Assembly: GCA_007570785.1 (NCBI GenBank)
Contig: ML660211.1
Span: 603,352 to 667,351, forward strand
DNA: 64,000 nt
Source of the DNA: Antilocapra americana
Lineage: Eukaryota > Chordata > Mammalia > Artiodactyla > Antilocapridae
Reading direction: 5' to 3'
The position numbers and the translations under genes are program-made. The notes under the pieces are model-generated. The model was not told the origin of the DNA, did not search any database, and worked only from the letters and a program-made list of their open reading frames with translations. This document shows, piece by piece, positions 35,374 through 47,799 of the stretch (position 1 is its first letter; every line of letters begins with the position of its first letter).

Positions 35374-36864
35374 CATCACAAGCGATGAAAACCCAAGTTA
35401 GAGCCATGGCAGTGGGAATACAGGTTAGCATAACTGTGTTAGAATGTCATGGAAATAAACCTCAAAGGTGGAATATCTGCATGTGTTCTGATACTGTGAG
35501 ATTAAAATAGATCATCAAGGAAAAATAGTAAGAAAAGATGAGAGGCCTGAACATAGGACTGTGTATGAAGGATACTTCTAGGGATCTCAGTTTTTATGCT
35601 TTAGAACTTAATTTTAATAACTATCAGTACCCAGTATTGCACTATAAAACTTTATGTTTAATAACATTATTAGTCAAAATAGTTAATTTGTTAGATTTTT
35701 TTTCAATTCTTCTTTCTTCTGTTTTTTTTTTCCTTCTGAAATTGTGAGTATGAGGCTTTTTAAGGGCCCATAGTTTTCAATAACTGTATTTAGCTTCCTT
35801 TGTAGTTAATACATAATACTCTTGCACCTGCCATTGAAATGGTTACAACTGACTCATTTCATATTTACACACTTCATATCCTATTCAAAAATCTCCAGAC
35901 CTTAATAAATTTTTTAAGGGGTACAATCAATGACTCTCCTGAAAGCCATGGGAAACATATAATCCCTCGTAAGTTACTGCTTTTTGAGACCACTGCACCT
36001 TACATCAGGACACTAGTAAAAGTGCATAATCTTCTTTCCATTTATTATGACTTTGGGCTCCAGCCATTTACAAGCCAATTTTAAATGTTTCATGAGAGCT
36101 AAGGTGTGATGTTATCACTTAGGTTCTTTTTTATCACTTTTTAGTAATGTGTCTCGTAAGTTCCACTGTTACAGTGTTATAACATTGAGCAGGGATCTGT
36201 ATCAATACTTTTGCATATTAAATCTGCAATTTACACATAAAGTAAGTCTTGTTTGATTTATAAGAAGAAAATTGAGAAAGTTAATCTAATAATACTTTAA
36301 ATTTCTTGATGTAGATATCAATTATCCAACTAAAGAGACTTGGTAGATAATTTAGCTATTTCTCTGCCCATGAGGAAACTTCTACCTTAACTGTCACATA
36401 TGTTAAAAAGAAAAGGCCCTATAGGCTACTTATTTCTTCAATAATGTATATCCACCATGTGTTTTTCTTCCTCAAAATGTATTGCTATACTTAACACTAT
36501 TCCAACTATTTCTATGACTTTCACCGTCACTTGAAAAGAAGATAATCACCATCCTCCATTCTTTTACCGAAATCCTCATATACATGAAGAACACTAATAC
36601 AAATCCATCAAGCATTTCTTCTCCTACCTAAGTGATATTTTAATTTTATTATATACTTTTAAATTATACATTTTAACATATAATCAAAAGAAAAATAGTT
36701 TCATGGGAATATATCAGGCTAAAGCTAATGACTTTATTGAAAGACTTCTTAATATCTTTGATTGAATCAAGTGGCTAGTAGGCAGTATCTTGTCATACAA
36801 TAAGTAGACATTCCTCACTTTAAAATATAATGACATATTTTAAACAAGAGAAAAATAATCTAAA
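34729..36864. other. Unassigned AT-rich sequence with a TG microsatellite
   Basis: Over 2 kb without a gene or clear transposon. Open frames at 35538-35747 and 35839-36084 have no recognisable motif. The TG tract at 35326-35372 is listed separately. Confidence 0.5.
35326..35372 (+). repeat. (TG)n microsatellite
   Basis: A pure TG tract of about 47 bases, the longest perfect dinucleotide run in the window, and therefore likely polymorphic. Confidence 0.98.
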
Positions 36865-37570
36865 GACTGGAAGGAAATATTTTCAAATGATGCTATCCAC
36901 AAGGGATTAATTTCCAAAATATACATACAGCTTATATAACTTAATATCAAAAAACAAACAACTCAATAAATGGGCAGAAGACCTTAATTGACATTTCTCC
37001 AAAAAAACACATACATAAAAAGATGCTCAATATCACTAATTATTAGAGAAACTTAAATCAAAATATAATGAGGTCAGACCAGTCAGAATGGTCATCATTA
37101 AAGCCCACAAGTAACAAATGCTGGAGTGGGAGTGGAGAGAAGGAAACCCTCCTACACTGTTGGTAGAAATATAAAATCAGGGAAACCACTGTGCAGAACA
37201 GTACAAAGGCTTCTTAAAAAACTAAAGGTAGAATTTATCATATGATTTTTCAATACCATTCCTGGGCACATACCCAGAGAAAACTTAAATAGATTCACAG
37301 GCAAACAAACACAACTTTTGGTACCAAAAGGGATATCAAGGGTGGTAGTGAGCAGGGGCAGAGATAAAGCAGGAGTTTGGGATTACAGATACACACTACT
37401 ATGTAAGAAACATACAACAAGGACCTACTTTATAGCACCATGAAATATATTCAATATCTTGTATATATATATATCTACATGCATACACACACATCTATAT
37501 AACTGTATTATTCTTCTGTACACCTGAAACAAACATAACATTGTCAATAAACTATACTTTAATAAAAAGG
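36865..37570 (+). mobile_element. Old L1 fragment with internal deletion
   Basis: The ORF2 C-terminal region is in sense (AAATGGGCAGAAGACCTTAA, CACAAGTAACAAATGCTGG, CTACACTGTTGGTAGAAATA). It jumps near 37320 to a 3' UTR (AGTTTGGGATTACAGATACA, TAGCACCATGAAATATATTC) and ends near an A-rich tail. Confidence 0.85.
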
Positions 37571-38834
37571 TTAAAACATAATTTAAAAATATATGCTCAC
37601 ATATCTTTAACTGTGGATACTATTATTATTTTTCACTATAAAATACATAATTTCTTTCTACTTTGTGTCTATTGCCTTTGCCCTGTGGGAAGTTACTAAT
37701 ACATTTCATTACTATTAGTTTCATTTACTAATACACTAAAACAGAACACATCACATTGTTCACTTGTCAATTTTTCTTATTGGTATTTACTAGTGAATAT
37801 CATCTCTGACACTTTTGTCATCATTTCTTTGTACTCATTATTTCCTTGTGCCATTTTCCCCAAATGTACAGAATTGTAGCTGCTGGAATGTGGGATCCTA
37901 ACTCCAGCTTGACCTGTACAGTTTTAATTCCAAACAAAGCTGGACATGAAACTTTACATGTTTTTTTGTGTCATTATTTCAATTAGAAGAGTATGCTTAA
38001 TACACCATAGTATGAAGATATACAACTTTTTTTTCCTGTTTTTCATCTATAATGGCTACATTTTAATGATACCTTTAATTAAAAGTAGTTCCTATGCATG
38101 TAATGTTCTGTCTTTATTTTCAACTTGCAGTATGACTTAAACTTCCTAAGAAAACCGAAATAAAGCAATCACATCTAAATGCAGTTTGATGGGTCATTCT
38201 ATTTTCTGGCTGTCTCAACTCCTCCCCTGTCTGACAGCAGCCATGGAAAGAAGATGAGAAACTTGTCATTGTCTCTTCACCCACTGTGATAAACACATGT
38301 TTTATTCATCTGTACTTCAATTCTCTGAAGCTGCTTAGGAGAAGGTATTATGAGAAAAATAGGTTATAAAGTATTGTTGATAAAGACATTGTACTTATTC
38401 TTGCAGGAGAAGAATGACGATTTTATAAATCAACTGATCCAACTGATTAATTAAAGATAACATGCTATTTTGTGATAGTAATAAATTTTATTTGAACATG
38501 AAGCATGAAATAAGCTAGAAGAAAAACATCATTCAGAGCCAAAAGTGGTTGTTATTTTATATACTTTTTGTATAACATTACATGAAAATTTGAGAAATAT
38601 TAAAGCGTCATGCTTAATTTTTAAGCAGAACATTTTAAAATAAAAATTACTATACAACTTTAATGGAAAAAAAGAGATGCACTCTTCTAACTGGGAGTTA
38701 AATAAGTAGAAAACTGATATAAAAATAGACTCTTGGATTTATTGATTATTGTTGCTAAAAATCAATTAAGCTGTTGTTAAATCTATTGGGGAATGGGTGA
38801 AAAAAATTTAGTAACTATATGTACTGAACAGAGG
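37571..38834. other. Unassigned AT-rich sequence
   Basis: No gene or repeat recognised in 1.2 kb. Confidence 0.5.
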
Positions 38835-38945
38835 CCCACATGATTTATGTAACTTATTTAATATTCATAAAACATTATGAGATATATATTATTATCTTTA
38901 TTTTATGCATAAAGAGGAGCTTTAATATGCTTCCCAAAAATACAC
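38835..38945 (-). mobile_element. Possible MIR remnant
   Basis: The words TTATTTAATATTCATAAAAC, ATTATTATCTTTATTTTATG and AAAGAGGAGC fit an inverted MIR core. Weak. Confidence 0.4.
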
Positions 38946-39335
38946 ATTTAATAAGCATGGATACTTATATTTACAATTGTGTATATCTCACTATGGAATA
39001 CAGTTAATGTCCACTACATGACAAATGTAAAATCAGGGGGAAATACATATGTTAGTGCTTTATGATTTTATCAAACATAGAGTGCTTAGTGTATATACAG
39101 TGATTCAAAGAATTACTTTATATTCTATTTGACAAATACTAATTGAACAGACATGATATGATCACTTTTAGAAGCAGGAAACAAATCTGATACCAAAATC
39201 TTATTGGTGGGGATATAAAGTGTGACAAAATCCATGACCGGTCTATGCTGGGGATATAAGCTATCTGGAACTGCAGGGCCTCTTTAAGCTTAGATTAAAA
39301 AAAAACAAAAACAAAAAACCTCTTTGCTGATAACT
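38946..39335. other. Unassigned AT-rich sequence
   Basis: No gene or named repeat. A-rich run at 39297-39319. Confidence 0.5.
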
Positions 39336-39336
39336 T

Positions 39337-40845
39337 CAGTTCAGTCAAGTTGCTCAGTAATGTCCAACTCTTTGCAACCCCATGAACTGCAGCACACCAG
39401 GCCTCCTTGTCTGTCATCAACTCCTGGAGTTTACTTGAACGCATGTCCACTGAGTCGGTGATGCCATCCAACCATCTCATCCTCTATTGTCCCCTTCTCC
39501 TCCTGCCTTCAATCTTTCCCAGCATCAGGATCTTTTCAAATAAATCTGTTCTTCGCATATGATGGCCAAAGTATTAGAGTTTCAGGTTCACCATCAGTCC
39601 TTCCAGTGAATATGTAGGACTGATTTCCATTAAGATGGACTGGTTGGATCTCCTTGCAGTCCAAGGAACTCTCAAGAGTCTTCTCCAGCACCACAGTTCA
39701 AAAGCATCACTTCTTCAGCGCTCAGCTTTCTTTATGTCCAACTCTCACATCCATACATGACTACTGGAAAAATCATAGTTTTTGACTAGACAGGAATTGT
39801 TGGAAAAGCAATGTCTCTGCTTTTTAATATGCTATCTAGGTGGGTCATAACTTTTCTTCCAAGGAACAAGAGTCTTTTAATTTCATGGTTGAAGTCACCA
39901 TCTGCAGTGATTTTGGAGCCCCCAAATAGTCTGTCATTGTTTCCATTGTTTCCCATCAATTTGCCATGAAGTGATGGGACCAGCTGCCATGATCTTAGTT
40001 TCTTGAATGTTGAGTTTAAAGCGAACTTTTCACTCTTCTCTTTCACTTTCATCAAGAGGCTCTTTAATTCTTTTTCCATTTCTGCCAGAAGGGTGGTGTC
40101 ATCTGCATTCCAGCTTGTGGTTCATCCAGCCCAGTGTTTCTCATGATGTACTCTGCATATAAGTTAAATAAGCAGGATGACATTACAGCCTTGAGTTTCT
40201 CCTTTCCCAATTTGGAACCAGTCTGTTGTTCCATGACGGTCAGTTGTAACTCTTGCTTCCTGACATGCATATAGATTTCTCAGGAGGCAGGTCAGGTGGT
40301 CTGGTATTCCCATCTCTTTAAGAATTTTCCAGTTTGTTGTGATCCACACAGGGAAATGTTTGGTATAGATAATAAAGCAGAGGTAGATTTTTCTGGAACT
40401 CTTTTGCTTATTCAATGATCCAACGGATGTTGGCAATGTGATCTCTGCTTCCTCTGCCTTTTCTAAAACCAGCTTGGATATCTGGAAGTTCACGATTAAC
40501 ATACTGTTGAAGCCTGACTTGGAGAATTTAGAGCATTACTTTGCTAATGTGTGAGATGAGTGCAATTGTGCAGTAGTTTGAGCATTCTTTGGCATTGCCT
40601 TTCTTTGGTATTGGAATGAAAACTGACCTTTTCCAGTCCTGTGGCCACTGCTGAGTTTTCCAAATTTGCTGGCATATTGAGTGCAATGCTTTCACAGAAT
40701 CATCTTTTAGGATTTGAAATAGCTCAACTGGAATTCCATACCTCTACTAGCTTTGTTCATAGTGATTCTTCCTACGGCCCACTTGACTTCACATTCCAGG
40801 ATGTCTTGCTCTAGGTTAGTGATCACACCATCATGAGGATCTAGT
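39337..40845 (-). mobile_element. BovB 3' half, 5'-truncated
   Basis: Reverse complement of BovB from its tail (CAGTTCAGTCAAG) through the RT to the linker region (AGGATGTCTTGCTCTAGG). Broken frames at 39786-40079, 40064-40270 and 40164-40502 on the minus strand carry RT pieces. The segment that should hold the YADD box is deleted near 40105, where GTCATCTGCATTCC skips directly to CAGCTTGTGG. Confidence 0.94.
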
Positions 40846-40879
40846 AGGTATGATTCTGGTGGTAGACTTCAGCTAGAAT

Positions 40880-41012
40880 TAAAATAATAAAGATAATAAT
40901 AATAGCTTTACTGAGGGCTTACTATGTCCTTGACATTGTTTTAAACTGGAACAACACAGAGTGTTTGGTTGTATCATTTAGTCACCTTTTAAAGATGATG
41001 AATTTGAAGCAC
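40880..41012 (-). mobile_element. MIR SINE remnant
   Basis: Inverted MIR core: AATAATAATAGCTTTACTGA, GGGCTTACTATGTCCTTGAC, TTTAAAGATGATGAATTTGA. Confidence 0.58.
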
Positions 41013-41017
41013 AGCAA

Positions 41018-41130
41018 ACAGAAAGAAATGGCAACCCACTCTAGCATTCTTGCCTGGAAAACCCCATGAACAGGGGAACCTGGGGAGCTACAGTCCATGG
41101 GGGCATGACTTAGTAATTAAACCACCACCA
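41018..41130 (+). mobile_element. Partial BovA-type SINE
   Basis: Only the BovA half is present (GAAATGGCAACCCACTCTAG, CTTGCCTGGAAAACCCCATG, CTACAGTCCATGGGGGC). The tRNA-like head is missing. Confidence 0.88.
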
Positions 41131-41598
41131 AGATTGCACTGATTATAAATGACCAGGAAAGTGTAGAAATCGAAGCTAAGAACACCTGTAGCCCATCTTC
41201 TTGTTCCTCAGAGATGTGAAGTGGTGCAAAGGAATACAAAAACTAATAGGAAGGGTGTTACATGGTCAATGGTTCTCTACAAAATGTGGCCAGGCATTGT
41301 GAATAAGGAGGTTAAGTAAACATACATGAACTTGGAAAAATTCTAGTCAGGTTTGTCAGGAATAGAGATTTTGAAGTCACAAAGTAAGCATGTTATTTAT
41401 AGGTGTTTTATAGAATCATAAAGCATTTATTTTACTATGTATGGCATAGAGAAATTATGCCATGCATTACAGAATGGGGGGAAACTAGATTCCATGAGCT
41501 TCATCAAGTTCCTTCATTAAGGGACAGGAAAAATTAATAAAGAATATATAACAGAGAGCATATGTGGTCTAAAAAGACTAAAACTTTTATAATTTGAC
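41131..41598. other. Unassigned AT-rich sequence
   Basis: No gene or repeat recognised. Confidence 0.5.
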
Positions 41599-42288
41599 TT
41601 TCTGTTTAATTTCAGTTCAGTTGCACAGTCGTGTCTGACTCTTTGTGACCCTATGGACTGCAGCCGTCCAGGCCTCCCTGTCCATCACCAACTCCTGAGG
41701 ATTGTTCAAACTCATGTGCATTTAGTCAGTGATGCCATTCAACCATCTCATCCTCTGTCACCTCCTTCTCCTCCTGCCTTCAATCTTTCCCAGCATCAGG
41801 GTCTTTTCCAATGAGTCACTTCCTTGCATCAGGTGGCCAAAGTATTGGAGTTTCAGGTTCAGCATCAGTCCTTCCAATGAATATTCAGGACTGATCTCCT
41901 TTAGGATGGACTGGTTGGATCTCCCTGCAGTCCGAAGGACTCTCAAGAATCTTCTCCAACACCACAGTTCAAAAGCATCAATTCTTCAGCACTCAGCTTT
42001 GTTTAGATTCCAAGTCTCACATCCATACATGACTACTGGAAAAATAATAGCTTTGATTAGATGGACCTTTGTTGGCAGAGTAATGTCTCTGATTTTTAAT
42101 ATGCTGATTTTTAATAGCTTTTCTTCCAAAGAGAAAGCGTCTTTTAAATTTATGGCTGCAGTCACCATTTGCAGTGATTTTGGACCCCTAAAAAATAAAG
42201 TCTTTCACTGTTTCCATTGTTTCCCTATCTATTTGCCATGAAGTCATGGGACTGGATGCCATGATATTAGTTTCCTGAATGTTGAGGC

Positions 42289-42597
42289 TTTTGGTTTCTT
42301 TTTAATTTTTTTTATTGTAACAAATTCAATAAAGACTTTTTTCTTTACAATATTGTGTTGATTTTGCCATGCATTGACATGAATCTTCCATGGGTATAAA
42401 TGTGTTCCCCTTCCAGAACACCCCTCCCACCTCCCTCCCGATTCCATCCCTCTGGGTCATCCCGGTGCACCAGCCCTGAGCACCCTGTATCATGCATCAA
42501 ACTTGGGCTGGCGATTCATTTCACATATGATTATTTACATGTTTCAATGCCGTTCTCTCATATTATCCTGCCCTTGCCCTCTCCCACAGAGTCCATG
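42289..42597 (-). mobile_element. L1 3' fragment nested in BovB
   Basis: Reverse complement of an L1 3' UTR (TTGATTTTGCCATGCATTGA, CACCCCTCCCACCTCCCTCC, CCAGCCCTGAGCACC). BovB homology stops at TTGAG near 42288 and resumes at TTTTTAAGTCAAC near 42598, so the L1 was added after the BovB. Confidence 0.9.
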
Positions 42598-42724
42598 ATT
42601 TTTAAGTCAACTTTTTCACTCTCCTCTTTCACTTTCCACCGTATGTTGTTATCCACACAGTGAAAGGCTTTCGCGTGGTCAATAAAGCAGAAATAGATGT
42701 TTTTCTGGAACTCTCTTGCTTTTT

Positions 42725-44363
42725 TTATGATACAGTGGATGTTGGCAATGTGATCTCTGGTTCCTCTGCCTTTTCGAAATTCGCTTGAATATCTGAAAGC
42801 TCATGGTTCATGTACTGTTGAAACCTGGCTTGGAAAATTTTGAGAATTACTTTGCTAGCATGTGACACGAGTGCAATTGTGCGGTAGTTTGAACATTCTT
42901 TGGCATTGCCTTTCTTTGGGATTGGAATGAAAACTGACCTTTTCCAGCCCTGCACCCAAAGCTGAGCTTTCCAAATTTTCTGGCATATTGAGTGCAGCGT
43001 TTCACAGAATCAGCTTTTAGGATTTGAAATAGCTCAACTGGAATTCCATCACTTCCACTGGCTTTATTTGCAGTGATGCTTCCTAAGGCCCACTTTACTT
43101 CACATTCCAGGATATCTTGCTCTAGGTGAGTGATCACACCATTGTGGTTATCTGGGCCATGAAGATCTTTTTTGTATACTTCTTGTGTATATTCTTGCCA
43201 CCTTTTCTTAATATCTTCTGCTTCTGTTAGGTCCATACAATTTCTGTCCTTTATTGTGCCTATTTTTGCATGAAATGTTCCCTTGGTATCTCATTTTCTT
43301 CAAGAGATATCTACTCTTTCCCATTGTATTGTTTTCCCCTATTTCTTTGCCTTGCTCATTAAGGAAGGCCTTTTTAATCTCTCCTTGATATTCTTTGGAA
43401 TTTCAATCAAATGGGTATATCTTTCTTTTTCTCCTTTGCCTTTAGCTTCTCTTCTCTATCAGATATTTGTAAGGCCTCCTCAGACAAACATTTTGCCTTT
43501 AGCATTTCTTTTTCTTGAGGATGGTCTTGATCACTGCCTCCTATACAATATCATGAACATCTGTTTGTAGTTTTTTAGGCACCTTGTCTATCAGATCTAA
43601 TCCCTTAAATCTACTTATCACTTCCACTGTATAATCATAAGGGATTTGATTTAGGTCATACCTGAATGGTCTAGTGGTTATCCCTACTTTCTTCAATTTT
43701 AAGTCGAATTTGGCAATAAGGAGTTCATGATCTGAGTGACAGACAGCTCCTGGTCTTGTTTTTGTTGACTGTATTAATCATCTCCATCTTTTCTACAAAA
43801 AATATAATCAATCTGATTTTGGTATTGACTATCTGGTGATGTCCATGTGTAGAGTCTTCTCTTGTTTTGTTGGAAGTCGGTGTTCAGTATGACTAGTTCA
43901 TTCTCTTGGCAAAACTCTGTTAGCTTTTGCCTTGCTTCATTTTGTACTTCAAAGACAAATTTGCCTGTTGCTCTAGGAATCACTTGACTTCCTATTTTTG
44001 CAATCCAGTCCCTTATAATGAAAAGGACATCCTTTTTGGGTATTAGTTCTAGAAGGCCTTGTAGGTCTTCATAGAACCATTCAACTTCTGCTTCTTCAGC
44101 ATTACTGGTTGGGGCCTATACTTGGATTACTGTGATATTGAATGGTTTACCCTGGAAATGACTGTATTTTGGATTTTTTTGTTGACTATGAGGGCTGCTC
44201 CATTTCTTCTAAGGGATTCTCTCCCACAGTAGTAGATACAGTGGGCATCTGAGTTAAATTCTCCCATTTCTGTCCATTGTAATTCACTGATTTCTAAAAT
44301 GTCAGTGTTCACTCTTGCCATCTCCTGTTTGACTACTTCCAGTTTACTGTGATTCATGGACAC
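42725..44363 (-). pseudogene. BovB ORF2 remnant in the full-length copy
   Basis: ORF2 supplies endonuclease and reverse transcriptase to BovB and, by shared tails, to the Bov-tA SINEs. On the minus strand the N-terminal endonuclease start is open at 44127-44363 (begins MSMNHSKLEVVKQEM; contains ISELQW, the region of a catalytic glutamate). A second endonuclease piece is at 43774-43983 (RRLYTWTSPD). The linker and RT fingers are at 42847-43236 and 42725-42955 (PIPKKGNAKE, NYRTIAL). The frame is broken several times, and the RT palm with the YADD box falls into the deletion near 42637. The coding capacity is therefore lost twice over. Confidence 0.88.
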
Positions 44364-44699
44364 CTAACATTCCAGATTCTTATGCAATATTGTTCTTTAC
44401 AGCATCAGACTTTACTTCCATCACCAGTCATATCTACAACTAGCTGTTGTTTTTGCTTTGGCTCTGTCTCTTCATTCTTTCTGGAGTTATTTCTCCACTG
44501 ATCTCCAGGCGCATATTGGGCACCTACCAAACTGTGGAGGTCATCTTTCAGTGTCCTATCTCTTTGCTTTTTCATACTGTTCACGGGGTTCTCAAGCAAG
44601 AATGCTAGAGGGGTTTGCCATTGCCTTCTCCAGTGGACCACATTTTGTCAGACCTCTCCTCCATGAGCCGTATGCCTTGGGTGGCCCTACACAGCATTA

Positions 44700-45620
44700 T
44701 TCATAGTTTCATTGAGTTAGACAAGGGTGTGGTCTAAAATTGATCATTTTGATTAGTTTTCTGTGGTTGTGGTTTTCATTCTGACTGGCCTCTGACCAAT
44801 AATGATAAGAGGCTTATGAAAGCTTCCTGATGGGAGTGACTGACTGTGGGGGAACTGTGTCTTGTTCTGATGGGCAGGGCAATGTTCAGTAATTTTTCAT
44901 CCAATTTTCTCTTGATGGTTGGGGCTGTGTCTCCTCCTGGTTATTTAACCTGAGACCAAACTATGGTGGAGGTAATGAAGATAATGGCAACCTCCTTCAA
45001 AAGGTTCTGTGCATGCAATTCTACACTCAGTGCCCCTGAACCAGCAGCAGGCCAATGCCACCCCATGCTTATACCAGAGACATCTGAACACTCACAGGCA
45101 AGTCTGGGTCAGTCACTTGTGGGGTCACTACTCCTTTCTCCTGGGTCCTGGTGCACACAGGATTTCTTTGTGCTCTCCAAGAGTCTGTTTCCATAGTCCT
45201 TTGTAAATTCTGGTGACTCTATGGTGGGGTTAATGGTGACCACCTCCAAGAGGACTTATGCCACATCCAGGTCTGATGCACCCAGAGCCCTTTCCCCTGT
45301 GGCAGGCTAGTGCTGACCTGTACTTTCACAGGAGACACAGAAATACTCAAAGGCAGGTCTGGCTCACTGTGGGGTCTCCTGGTGCACAGTAGTTTTTCTT
45401 TGAGCCCACCGAGCCTCTCTGGCCAGTATGGGGTTTGATTCGAAACATGATTTCTCCCCTCCTACCATCTGAATGGGGCTTCTCCTTTGCCCTTCAACGT
45501 GGGGTACCTTTTTTCGGTGGGATCCAACATTCTCCTGTTGATGGTTGTTCAGCAACAAGTTGTAATTTTGGAGTTCTCACAGGAAAAGATGAGTGAACTT
45601 CCTTCTTCTCTGCCATCTTG
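44700..45620 (-). promoter_or_regulatory. BovB 5' UTR with tandem units (putative internal promoter)
   Basis: Two related units are visible. Unit A begins at about 44962 (ATGGTGGAGGTAATGAAG) and unit B at about 45221 (ATGGTGGGGTTAATGGTG), a spacing of about 259 bases. Shared landmarks follow in the same order: a CAACCTCC/CCACCTCC word, an AGAGACATCTGAACACTCA / GGAGACACAGAAATACTCA word, AGGCAAGTCTGGGTCAGTCA / AGGCAGGTCTGGCTCACTG, TGTGGGGTC, TCCTGGTGCACA and CCAAGAGTCTG / CCGAGCCTCTC. LINE 5' UTRs commonly hold the promoter; a promoter role here is inference. Confidence 0.6.
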
Positions 45621-45634
45621 ACATTTCTGTGTAA

Positions 45635-46195
45635 AATGTCTCCTAATCTACACTTTATTGTTAGTTCTAGATGAAAATGCCAACCCACTTGTTAACTACA
45701 ACTTGTTCAGTTTCCTTTATCTAATAATTTTGATACTAATAACAGTAATAACACCATAGATAATGCAATGTGAAGATTAACAAAAATTGAAGTAAACAGC
45801 AATACATAAAAAGAGCTCAGTAAAATGAAAACTTGGTAGAAAGAAGCAATTAATGCTATGTTTGAGGAAAATGTATTGCATATATATTAATCTAGCCATC
45901 CCATTTACTAGTTAACACTCAGTCAAACAGAATAATGTATAAAACCCTCATAGTTGTTGGAAGAGTAATATGTTCCTTGTGTACACTTAAAATGTCAACT
46001 GCTTTATTTTAATCTGGACTACTTAAGTCATGGTCAGAATAATTATGAAACAATTCATGTCATGGGTACTTCAATTATAGACATTTACTTAGTAAAAGTA
46101 TTGATTTTGTAACTTGGAGAAAATGAAAATAATCATAAAATACAGCCTTAGGTTTCAAACAGTTGTTCTTCTCATTTGTGAGAATATACATATGC
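45635..46195. other. Unassigned AT-rich sequence
   Basis: No gene or repeat recognised. Confidence 0.5.
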
Positions 46196-46292
46196 AGTCT
46201 GGGAGATGGAGGAGAACAGAGAAGCCTGGTATGCCGCAGTACATGGGGACACAAAGAATCTGACAGGACTTAGTGACTGAACAACAATAAAT
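46196..46292 (+). mobile_element. Short BovB 3' end
   Basis: About 97 bases of BovB tail in sense: TCTGGGAGATGGAGGAGAAC, GAAGCCTGGTATGCCGCAGT, AGTGACTGAACAACAATAA. Confidence 0.88.
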
Positions 46293-46627
46293 ACGTATAC
46301 AAACAACAATAAATCAATACAAATGACTACATCCTTGAGTGCAATATATCTTTTAAAAAAAATACATGAATCTTAAAGTATTATACTTAGAATCTAGCCA
46401 TGCATATTGGTTTGCCTGGGACAGTAGTAGTTTACACCCATTTTTCCCAGCATGAGTATTAATAGTGTCCTTTCTAGTCACAATATAACCTTGATTTGGA
46501 TAACAACTTGCGTGGTCCTAGGGTATAATTCAGAGGAGACCTGCTGTTCTTAGTCAAGTGAGAAAAACTACTAAATAAGTTAACTATAATCAACTGTCAC
46601 ACAAAATATTATTTTAACATATTTTAT

Positions 46628-46794
46628 GCTGCTTCTGCTGCTTAGTTGGTCAATCATGTCTGAGTCTTTGTGACCCCATGGACTGTAGCCCACCAGGCTC
46701 CTCTGTCCATGGGGATTCTCTAGGCAGGAACACTGGAGAGGGGTGCCATGCCCTCCTCCAGTGGATTCTTTACTGTCTGAGCCATCAGGGAATC
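46628..46794 (-). mobile_element. Bov-tA SINE with internal deletion, 12-bp TSD
   Basis: Reverse-oriented Bov-tA of only 167 bp; the part that holds box B is missing between CCTCCTCCAGTGG and ATTCTTTACTGTC. Perfect repeats AACATATTTTAT at 46616-46627 and 46795-46806. Confidence 0.95.
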
Positions 46795-46806
46795 AACATA
46801 TTTTAT

Positions 46807-47339
46807 AGTTGAGATAATTTATACTCTATTTAAAGAGACACACATGGGATGTAACAAAAAGGTCATATTTTCAGATTATAGAAGGAGAAAGTAGTTACCC
46901 AGATAAACTAGAAAATGTCTAATGCTTATAAGACTTGAGGTGATAAGAACTACCATATTAGGGAACAGGTCAGGGGGTTTTAATTTGAGATAAAGTGACT
47001 GTAGCTGGGACCATGGGCCCCTTCCTCCCGGAGTGTTTGCAGTATGACCTAGCTTCATCCAGCCTCATCTGCTCTCCTTTTCACTCTAGTGCTTGCCCCC
47101 CAAGCAAGGACAAAAAGGCAGACAGTTCCAAATGTAACACCTGAGAAACCAAGCGCATCAGATGTTTATGGTACAAGTGAAACATGTGCAATGATGATCA
47201 GCCAAACTCCTACAGAATCAGTTAAGTTGACAGTAAAGAAATGTAAGCACTAAAGGAACTATTCCCAGGAGACAATGGACTCTGTGAGGCACACATGCTA
47301 CAGGAATGTTCATTTTACACTGGGGTGATTGAGTCTGAC
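46807..47339. other. Unassigned sequence with a GC-richer core
   Basis: 47010-47200 is less AT-rich than its surroundings (CATGGGCCCCTTCCTCCCGG, CTTGCCCCCCAAGCAAGG). No open frame or motif supports a gene or a named repeat. Confidence 0.45.
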
Positions 47340-47515
47340 ACATACACAGGATGACTATATATGAAATAGATAACTAAGAAGGACCTATTGAATAGAAAAG
47401 GGATTTCTTCGTGTATAACTGATTCACTTTGCTGTACAACAGAAGTAACATTTACAGCACTGTAAATCAACTATATTCCAATAAAAATTAATTTTAGAAA
47501 TACAAGATAAAAAAA
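47340..47515 (+). mobile_element. Ruminant L1 3' end
   Basis: Sense L1 terminus: TGAAATAGATAACTAAGAAG, TTCACTTTGCTGTACAACAG, TATATTCCAATAAAAATTAA. Confidence 0.8.
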
Positions 47516-47799
47516 TCAAATATCATAAGAATGAAAAAAAGAATTTGATAAAGATATTTCTTAAATGTATAGAGATCCAAAGTCTTTCAATGTTACAATG
47601 ACATATTATTTTCAATGAGTTAAACACAGTTAAGATACAGCATTTGCTTTATATGTTTAAAATTATTATTGATGTTGATTTTATTGTGTTGCCTTTGTCA
47701 CTTACTGAACTCTAACCTTCATTTTCAAGAAAACTTTATTATCAGAAGAAAAGTCATCTATTAAAACAGTTGTATTTATTTTCTTGACTATTTCTTTTT

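Larger units (their letters stand above)
41610..45623 (-). mobile_element. Apparently full-length BovB with nested L1
   Basis: Reverse complement of a BovB from its tail (CAGTTCAGTTGCACAGTC at the left) to a 5' end reading TCAAGATGGCAGAGAAGAAG on the minus strand. Candidate TSDs TTTCTGTTTAA (41599-41609) and TTTCTGTGTAA (45624-45634) differ at one base. Order from the right: 5' UTR with tandem units (about 44700-45620), short ORF region, endonuclease, linker, RT, C-terminus, tail. An L1 fragment sits at 42289-42597, and about 350 bases around the RT catalytic region are missing near 42637. Not active. Confidence 0.9.

Noticed and set aside
35310..35510. Frame with alternating Cys and Val
   Set aside because: Translation of the TG microsatellite.
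41729..42241. 170-codon plus-strand frame
   Set aside because: Antisense shadow of the minus-strand BovB C-terminal region.
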